From the NCBI GenBank assembly GCA_028571685.1, contig CM053142.1:64877296-64941295 (forward strand): 64,000 nt of DNA, written 5' to 3'. The notes beneath the pieces are model-generated. The model was not told where the DNA came from and did no database searches. It was given only the letters and a program-made list of their open reading frames with translations. Of this stretch, positions 56,685 through 64,000 are shown in pieces. The position numbers were made by a program, and so were the translations under genes. Positions within the stretch are counted from its first letter, which is position 1; each line of letters begins with the position of its first letter. The stretch comes from Heterohyrax brucei (lineage: Eukaryota; Chordata; Mammalia; Hyracoidea; Procaviidae).

Positions 56685-58645
56685 ATAGTGACTGAAGACT
56701 GATAAGCTGTGGAACTATATCAATGACATCATACACGAAAAAAACAAAAAAAGTCTTTAAAAAGATAGAATAGAAAGAAAGATCCAAATGGGTGTCAGAA
56801 GAGACCCTTTAACTGGCTCTTGAATGTCAACTAGCTAAGGCAAAAGGAAGAAATGATGAATTAAAAGAGCTGAAGAGGGTTCAAAGGAAAGGTTGAGAAG
56901 ACAAAGTACAGTATTATAATGAAATGTGCAAAGACCTGGAGATAGAAAACCAAAAGGGAAGAATACACTCCATTTCTTAAGCTGAAGGAACTAAAGAGAA
57001 AATTCAAGCCTCAAGTTGCAGTACTGAAAGATTCTGTGGTGAAAATATTAAACAAGACAGAAAGTATCAAAAGAAGATGGAAAGAACATAGAGTCACTAT
57101 ACCAGAAAAAACTAGTAGACATTTAACCATTTCAGAAGATACCGTATGGTCAGAAATCAATAGTACTGAAGGAAGAAGTCCAAGCTGCACTGAGGCAATT
57201 GCAAAAAACAAGGCTCTAGGAATTGTTGGAATATCAATTGATATATTTCAACAATGGATGCAGTACTAGTAGTGTTCACTCATTTAAGAAATTTGGAAGA
57301 CAGCTACCTGGCCAACTGACTGGAAGTATACATATTTTTGCATGTTTCCAAAAAAGGTGATCCCACCAAATGCAGTAATTATTGAATAGTATCATTAATC
57401 TTATACACAAGAAAAATTTTGTTGAAGATCATTCAAATGTGGTTGCAGCAACATACCGACAGCGAACTGCCAGAAAGTCAAGCCAGTTTCAGAAGAGGAC
57501 ATGGAACCAGGGATGTCATTGCTGATGTCAGGTGGATCCTGGTCGAAAGTAGAAAATACCAGAAAGATGTTTACCTGTGTTTTATTGACTTTGCAAAAGC
57601 ATTCAACTGTGTGGATCATAACAAATTAAGGATAACAGTGCAAAGAATGGGAATTTCAGAACACTTAATCATGCTAATGAGGAACCTGCACATGGATCAA
57701 GAGCCAGTTATTCAAACAAAATAAGGGGATACTGCATGGTTTAAAGTCAGAAAAGGAGTGTGTTAGGGTTGTACTCTTTCTGCACGATTATTCAATCTGT
57801 ATGCTAAGCAAATATTCTGAGAACCTGGACTACATGGACAAGAACAGGACATTAGCATTAAATAAAAACTTAACAACTTGAGTTACGTGGCTAACACAGC
57901 CTGGCTTGCTGAAAGTGAAGAGGACTTGAAGCACTTACTGATGAAAATAAGAGATTACAGCCTTCAGAACAGATTACACCCCAAGGTAAAGAAAGCAAAA
58001 AGTCTCACAACTGGACCAATAAAACAACATCATAATAAATGGAAAAAATATTGAAGTTGTCAAGGATTTCATTTTACATGGACCCTTAACCAATACCCAT
58101 GGAAGCAGCAGTCAATAAATCAAAATATGCATTCCACTGAGCAAATCTGCTGGAAAAGACCTCTTTAAAGAGTTGAAAAGCAAAGATGTCATCTCAAAGA
58201 CTAATACATGCCTGATCCAAGGCATAGTGTTTTCAATCACCTCATATGAAATCAAAAGTTGAATGATAAATAAGGAAGACTGAAGAATTAAAGCCTTTGA
58301 ATTATGATAATGGCAAAGAATATTAAATACAACATGAACAGCCCAAAGAGCAAATAAATCTGTCTTGGAAGAAGTACAACCAGCATGCTGCTCAGAGGCA
58401 AGGATGGCAAGACTGTGTTTCATATACTTTGAGCATGTTATCAGAAGGGAAAAGCCCCTGGAAAGTACATCATAGTTGGTAAAGGGGACAGTAATCAAAA
58501 AAGAGAAAGACCTTCAAAGAGATGAATTTACCCAGTAGCTGCAACAACGATTGAGAAGATAGTGCAGGACTAGGCAGTATTTTGTTCTGTTGTATATAGT
58601 GTCACTGTGAGTCAGAAACAACTCAGTGGCATCTAACGATAGTAA
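56685..58645 (+). mobile_element. RTE/BovB-type LINE, ORF2 C-terminal half and 3' end, sense
   Basis: Longest RTE copy in the window. From about 56708 the frames read WNYINDIIHEKNKK-like text, the linker before the RT, then the RT (see the pseudogene entry), then a region homologous to the pieces at 7.1 kb and 40.6 kb, ending aaacaactcagtggcatcta plus a short tail at 58616-58645. The endonuclease half is missing, as is usual for 5'-truncated copies. Afrotherian BovB/RTE elements are known to have spread by horizontal transfer between vertebrates. Confidence 0.85.
57419..57915 (+). pseudogene. RTE/BovB reverse transcriptase, inactivated
   Basis: The open 101-aa frame (57419-57724) contains ASFRRGHGTRDVIADVRWIL and CFIDFAKAFNCVDHNKL, the first being RT fingers and the second motif A with its catalytic Asp. 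A stop at 57722-57724 and a frameshift separate it from the motif C region at 57883-57894, where the expected YADD is replaced by codons for Y-V-A-N, so both catalytic Asp of that motif are gone. Clearly dead. Confidence 0.85.
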
Positions 58646-58929
58646 CTGACTTGCAGAACAAGAGGTTAGATTTAGGACATTCAAATCAGCTAGAAAGTGA
58701 GGAGGAAGTCCAGGAATGAAGGCAGCCACAGAGAAAGAGAGAAAAAAATCTGTGTACAAACTCCAACTGACTCTTGAACTGCAAATGTAAGTAACACTCT
58801 CCAAGCAGCTGGGCTACAGTTAAAATAATTGAACACAAGTTTCAGATGCCTCCCACTATAGATGACATTGAGCATGAATTATGAGCCCACCTAAGTTAAC
58901 TGCCTGCTAAAACAAAAAAATAAAAAAAT

Positions 58930-59720
58930 GAACACTCTTCTAAGAAATACAAGAGAATCCTGACTCTTCACCACCTATCATTCGTGATGTCCAGGATACA
59001 ATTCAAAATGACTAGACATAAAGAAACACAACAATGTGAACCATACTCAAGAGAAAAGATAATCAATGGAGACAGTCATCAAAAAAATGAACTTTAAAGC
59101 ACCTATGATAATTATGTCTAAATTTGTAAAGGAAAATGTGGTTGTAAGAATGCACAAAGGGAAAATCTAAACAAAAAAAAAATTGAAAACATGTAAAATA
59201 ACATATTGGGAATTCTAGGACTGAAGAATAAATACACATGAAACAAAAAATTCACTAGATGGAATTAACACCTCTCATGACCTCTATTCAACATTGCAAC
59301 AGAAACCCCTCCACTGCGATAGAACCCTAGCCAGTTCATTAATGGAAAAAAAAAGCGGGGGCAAAATTTGGCAGAAATGAAATATAATCATTTTTACTTG
59401 AAGAACACATTTTTTAATGTATAAAATCCCTAAAAGTATGCCAAATAGTAGCACCAAAAGCACAGTCCATGAAAAAAATTGATTAGCACAACTTTATTAA
59501 CATTAAAAGCTTCTGTTCAGCAAAAGACACAGACTCAAAAGGCAAGCCACACAGTGAGAATGAAACTCATACACGCCACTAGTGGGACTGTAAAATGATA
59601 AAACCTCTATGTAATACGGCATGGCATGTTCTCAGAAAGCTAGAGACAGAAATACTTTACGACCCAGTAGTCTCACTTCTAGGTATCTGTCCAAGAGATA
59701 CAGTATTTTTAAGTAAATAA
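58930..59720 (+). mobile_element. Old L1/HAL1-like fragments, sense, internally deleted
   Basis: ORF1-side text at 58975-59300 (caattcaaaatgactagaca; aaaaattcactagatggaat), then short ORF2 pieces: 59275-59340 (tctattcaacattgcaacag), 59508-59560 and 59560-59720 (gggactgtaaaatgataaaa; acccagtagtctcacttcta). Large pieces of ORF2 are missing between them. Confidence 0.6.
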
Positions 59721-59980
59721 TGCATGTGCTATAATTTTTTTTTTGGCAGACTATGCAACCACTGTACATTATTTTCATAAGCATGCTACACCAATATTTT
59801 TTACATGCTGATAGCTTCAATTTCAATTTTTTCGACCAGGGTAAGAATGATCTCACGTAAAGTTCTTTTCAGTTAGGTATTTTCCTAAAGCAAATGCAAC
59901 TGATGGGGAACAGCACAGACTCCTCATGGAAACAGTATGAAAGAGTATGAACGCACAAAGAACTAGAAATTGTTAATTAA
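59721..59980. other. Unassigned insert between L1 fragments
   Basis: About 260 bp that does not read as L1 and carries no gene. Possibly part of another old element. Confidence 0.35.
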
Positions 59981-59984
59981 AAAA

Positions 59985-60398
59985 AAAGTGACCCTAGAAC
60001 TCTGTTAAAAGATCAGACATGATGTTCCAACATCCTGGAGAGTCCCCTGAGACCATAGACCCTGAGACTCACTGCCAGCCCAGGGCTGAAACCAGTACCG
60101 AAATAAATCAACTTGAGACAAAAGTGATGCAGGTGGTGTGTGCACGTCTTGGCTTAAATATATACGTGAGGCTGTCCAACTAGCTCCTTTCTAGAGGTGA
60201 AAAGAGAAGGTGGAGAGGAAGGGACAGGTGTTGGTTGAATGAAAAATTGTAGTACAGAGTGGAAAGGAGGAGTGTGCTGTCAGGATGCAGAGAACTGATA
60301 TAGTTGCATAGAGGCATACGCTCAGGGTTTTATAAGCCAAACTGACTTAAACTGTAAACTTTCACTTAATTACACTAAAATGAAAAAGAAAAAGAAAT
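59985..60398 (+). mobile_element. Old L1 3' UTR, sense
   Basis: Homologous to 55930-56345 (both share ctcctttctagaggt and aggagtgtg-type phrases), so it comes from the same old L1 subfamily. Ends in a short gaaaaagaaaaagaaat tail at 60383-60400. Confidence 0.8.
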
Positions 60399-60569
60399 AA
60401 AAAGATACAAAATTACCCTAGGTCTAAAACTACAAGAATAAAATTTTCCATTTTATTGTTTCATAAATCTTAAACTGTAGCATAGTTTTTGATAAGCAGT
60501 GTCTTTGAAATCAACAAATAAAAGTCAACAGAAGAAACCATGTCTTCATCCCACAATAGGATACTTTAG

Positions 60570-61660
60570 TTTATTCATTTATTGTCATAGCTATCATTGT
60601 CCAGCTCCTGGAACCCTTCGAAGTCTGATCCCTCATGATTATCATCACTGGAGTATCTTATATCTGACTTCAGACACTTCTGTGACTTCTGAAATGATAT
60701 CATCATCCTCACTGCCTTCAGAGTCTTCATCTTCATTGTTGGTATTCTGCTAGTACACAATCCTGGCCTTTCTGAAGTCATTTCGGATGGTTTTTGATGT
60801 TATCTTCCCTCAAGCAGAAGCCGACCATTTACAGACTTCTGCAAATGTCACCTGCTTCAGTTGTCCTGATGGTGTGAATTCTTGAATTCCAGACTGCACC
60901 TAGTCATACCAGCTTCTTCTCATGGAAGTCTCAAACGGGTGGTTGACCACTATATCTAGCAACTGTAGTTTGAGGTACAGTCACCAGGTGTGACAGCTAA
61001 TGGGCACCAGTTGAATTAACATAATTTTGAACATTTTTTTCCTTGTAAGCAACTATGGCATTAAAAATTGTACAGCCTCCAAGACTGTAGTTGCTTCAGG
61101 TATGAAAACTGTAGCTATAACAACCACCAAGCATGAAAGGGCTAGTTTTACTTAGTTGTGCCATGAATGGGGTAAAAGTAAAGCCAATGGTGAGTTCAGA
61201 GATTTCTTTTGTGACAGATCCGTGGGAGACAACCATCTTTTGTTCCCAGTCATCTGGAAGTTGCTGGCCTACAATGGCTCTCATTCTCACAGACAGGCCA
61301 TTACTTTTCACGAATTTAGAAACTCAGTAGAAACCTGCCTTGCAAGCTGTGATTCCCCTTTAATTTGCCAGAAGCTTGCATTGGTCTGAATTTCCACAAT
61401 AGAGACAGCTTGATTTTGTTTCCTTCCAGAAATAATCCACTCTGTCAAGTTGTTCTCCAACTCGTGCATTGCTCTTTCAGCCCATGATGTGCATGTTTTC
61501 ATGAATACATTTTCTATAGCTTCTTTTCCTTTGTTTCTACTCTTCCAAAGGGATGACTGTAAAGCCTCAAACTCTCTTACCACTGTGCTGTTCCTTGTTT
61601 CTTCTATCCTACAAAGACTTTCGTTATAAAGTTGGTGGAGTATGGCTTGCATTTAATAAC
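60570..61660 (-). pseudogene. Pogo/Tigger-type DNA transposase, decayed
   Basis: Minus-strand remnant of a Tc1/mariner-pogo transposase with a CENP-B-like DNA-binding domain. N-terminal frame (61308-61652, 114 aa): a helix-turn-helix piece including ELENNLTEWIISGRKQNQAV. Next frame (61096-61311): KSNGLSVRMRAIVGQQLPDD, matching the second HTH end and start of the DDE domain. C-terminal: LDIVVNHPFETSMRRSWYD at about 60960-60905 and QEFTPSGQLKQVTFAEVCKW after it, then an acidic Ser/Asp/Glu tail (60575-60781). At least four stops or frameshifts; no terminal inverted repeats identified. Which mammalian pogo subfamily is unknown. Confidence 0.75.
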
Positions 61661-61744
61661 TGCCATGATCCTAAAGGTTTCGAAGGTTTATACTTGTGAA
61701 TTGAAAAAATGGGCACAATGTAATCAATAACTGGCTGGTTCTAG

Positions 61745-61884
61745 TTAAAATAAAACAAAAGATATTGCCATTCAGTTGATTCCAACTCATAGCAACCCTC
61801 TAGGGCAGAGCAGAACTGCCCCATAGGGTTTAAAAGCAATGGCTGGTGAACTGGAACTGCTGACCTTTTGGTTAGAAGACTAGC
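61745..61884 (-). mobile_element. AfroSINE, antisense, cut by an L1
   Basis: Tail ttgccattcagttgattcca, body agagcagaactgccccatag, ending in the gaccttttggttagaagact B-box region where the L1 at 61885 begins. The head is expected beyond the window's right end. Confidence 0.85.
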
Positions 61885-64000
61885 TTTTTATTTTTTTATT
61901 GTGATTGAGTGAAAGTATACAATCCAAGCTAAATTTGCATGCCTGCCTATCTGCAACTTCTGCTCTCCTGGACCCATGACAGCATTCTTCCTTTCTGTTC
62001 TATACATGTCATACCCTCTTAACAATCTCCTGTCCCTTCCTCTCTACCCTCTCTTCTCCGTTCTAGTAAGAAGCCAGTAGGACAGCATCCTATAGATGAA
62101 TAGAACCATAAAGCGGACATATCCTATGTTCACTTTGTGTCCCTAAGTCCAATCCATTCCTGTTTGCAGAGTTGGCCTCAGTTATGATTTATGATCGGGG
62201 CAGCAGCAGGTCTAGGGGCCATGCTCCCAGGGGAGCTCCAGGCCTTCAGAGCATCATTTATGGTTTTTTAGAGGAGCACCCTCTAAAGGTGCACCCCTCT
62301 TTTTCTCGTGTTGCCCCATCACAGTTGTCATTGGCGGTTGCTGGGTACTATCTTGTTCTTCTCATCACAATCACCCATGCATGTGGGTCCTTCTGTCTTC
62401 TGGGCTCTTTTTCCCTCAAGTCTATGTTGTCCTTGGTGGTCATCTGACCTGGCTGAGTTGGGACCATTTGGTATACTCAGATGGCAGCTTGCTAGCTTTT
62501 AAGACCCCAGACATGACTCACCAGTATGCAGAAGACTCTCTTAGCAACAGGCTAGTTACGCCAATTGGCCTCCATGTCCCCTGAGAGCATGGTCCCTGGA
62601 CCCCCACCCCTGCTGTTTTATCCTTCCAATATTGGGTTAAGATTAGAAGAGTTTTCAGTTTACATTGAAGTCTAGTTAAGTTGATTGTCTTTCTAATGTG
62701 TACTGTCAGTACTTTCAACTAGCCAAATTTCTATCAACTATCTGATCTATAACCAACCCTCTCCTTCCTTATCTCCCCTCCCTTGTAGCTGTCAAAAAGT
62801 CTTTTCTTCTGTATGAGTCTGTTTTTAAGTCCTAATAGTAGGCATTTCATACAATATTTGTCCTTGTGTCACTGACTGATTTCACTCAACATAATGTCTT
62901 CCAGTTGAAACCAGGTTATGAGATGCTTCTTAAAATCATCATTGTTCTATATCGCTGCATAGTGTCCCATTGAGTATATGTATCCTAGTTTGTTTATCCA
63001 TTCATCTATTGTTGGGCATCTGGGTTGATTCCATCTTTTTGCTGTTATGGATTGTGCTGCAATAAACATTCATGTGCATGTCTCTGTTCGTGTGACTGCC
63101 CTTGATACTGTAGGATATATTTTAAGCAGTGAGATTAATGGTCAAATGGTGTATCAATTTCCAGCTTTTTAAGGAAGTACCAGATTGCTTTTCAAAGAGG
63201 TTGTACCATTTTGCAATCCCACCAGCAGTGTAGGAGAGTTCCAACTTCTCCACAGCCACTCCAACATTTGTTGTTTTGTGTTTTTTGGATTGTGGCCAAC
63301 ATTGGTGGGGTGAGACAGTATCTCACTGTAGTTTTGATTTGGATTTCTTTAATAACTAATGATCATGAGCATTTCCTCATGTGTCTTTTGGCTGTCTGGA
63401 TGTCCTCTTTAGTAAAGTGTCTGCCTATATCCTTTGTCCAGCTCTTAATTGGGTTATTTATCTTTTTCTTGTTGATATTTTGCAGTACCTTGTCAATTAT
63501 GGAGATCAGATGTCGATCTGACATGTAGTTGCCAAATATTTTTTCCCGTTCTGTGGGTGGCCTTTTAATTCTTTTGAAAAAGTCTTTGGATGAGCAAAAG
63601 TGTTTGATTCTTAGTAGTTCCCATTTGTTTATTTTCTCTTCTGTTGATTCAGGTTTATTTGTCAGATTTTGAAGTCTAAGTTGTGTATTAAAACTTCCAT
63701 TGTTGACCCTATTTTTTCTTGTGTGATATTTATCATTTTAGATTTGATATTTAGGTCTTTGATCCATTTTGAGTTAGTTTCTGTAAGGGTGTTAGATATG
63801 GGTCTTGTTTCAATTTTTTGCAGATGGATGTCCAATTTTGCTAACACCATTTGTTAAACAGACTCTTTTTACCCCAGTTTAATGTCTTAGGGACTTTGTC
63901 AAATATCAGCTGTTCATAGGAGGATGGTGGCATTTCTGGGGTCTCAACTCTATTCCATTGCTCTATATTTCGCTTTTGTACCAGTACCAGGTAGTTTTGA
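61885..64000 (-). mobile_element. L1 3' end (3' UTR and ORF2 C-terminus), antisense, runs off window
   Basis: Starts with a T-rich tract inside an AfroSINE, then mirrors the L1 3' UTR and ORF2 from its end back to the segment after the RT; the last bases (ccagtaccaggtagtttt) match the text near 52845 in the young L1. The minus-strand frame 63662-63850 reads SKWIKDLNIKSKMI, as in ORF2. Several stops. Its 5' end lies outside the window. Confidence 0.9.

Overview
This looks like about 64 kb of intergenic or intronic mammalian nuclear DNA, most likely from an afrotherian and probably an elephant. No protein-coding host gene, exon series, tRNA, rRNA or CRISPR array could be recognised. The lineage inference rests on dozens of copies of the Afrotheria-specific tRNA-derived SINE (AfroSINE), on RTE/BovB-type LINE remnants whose 3' tails resemble the SINE tails, and on an L1 lineage whose 3' UTR recurs through the window. 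Ancient mammal-wide repeats (MIR, L2, CR1/L3, MaLR-type LTRs, a MER5-like element) fit a eutherian background. Repeat families are named from memory; no database search was possible.

Layout. 1-1422 is an antisense L1 3' end. 1.8-5.5 kb holds AfroSINEs and an old CR1/L3-type LINE split by a solo LTR with a perfect 5-bp target-site duplication. 7.05-7.76 kb is an RTE 3' end. 8.0-9.6 kb is a second antisense L1. 9.6-14.1 kb is an older antisense L1, itself hit by a short L1 insertion with a 17-bp duplication. 14-20.7 kb is mostly unassigned DNA with scattered SINEs. 20.7-23.3 kb is an eroded LTR-retroelement area. 23.3-41 kb is the least repeat-dense half: MIR/L2 relics, AfroSINEs, a (CA)n microsatellite, a polypyrimidine tract, and two stretches (about 26.7-27.1 kb and 38.8-39.1 kb) whose motif content makes them candidate conserved non-coding elements.

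41.3-56.3 kb is a nested stack. An old, heavily decayed L1 contains an odd inverted mariner composite at 43.66-44.22 kb, two AfroSINE insertions, and a young, full-length, 7.2-kb L1 (47815-55027) bounded by a perfect 18-bp target-site duplication. The young L1 has a 1-kb 5' UTR with two tandem promoter-like units, an intact ORF1 (319 aa), and an ORF2 that is open for all 1,274 codons except one nonsense codon at position 898. It is the only place in the window with long, protein-like coding sequence.

56.7-58.65 kb is the longest RTE/BovB-type remnant, with a recognisable but dead reverse transcriptase. 58.9-60.4 kb is shredded old L1. 60.57-61.66 kb on the minus strand is a decayed pogo/Tigger-type DNA transposase. 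61.9-64.0 kb is another antisense L1 3' end that runs off the window and splits an AfroSINE.

The elements do not form a pathway. What links them is retrotransposition: L1 supplies its own endonuclease and reverse transcriptase, and AfroSINE probably depends on LINE machinery. I did not find a new host system. The observations most worth checking are the nearly intact L1, its tandem 5' UTR and ORF2 start arrangement, the mariner composite, and the two candidate regulatory elements.
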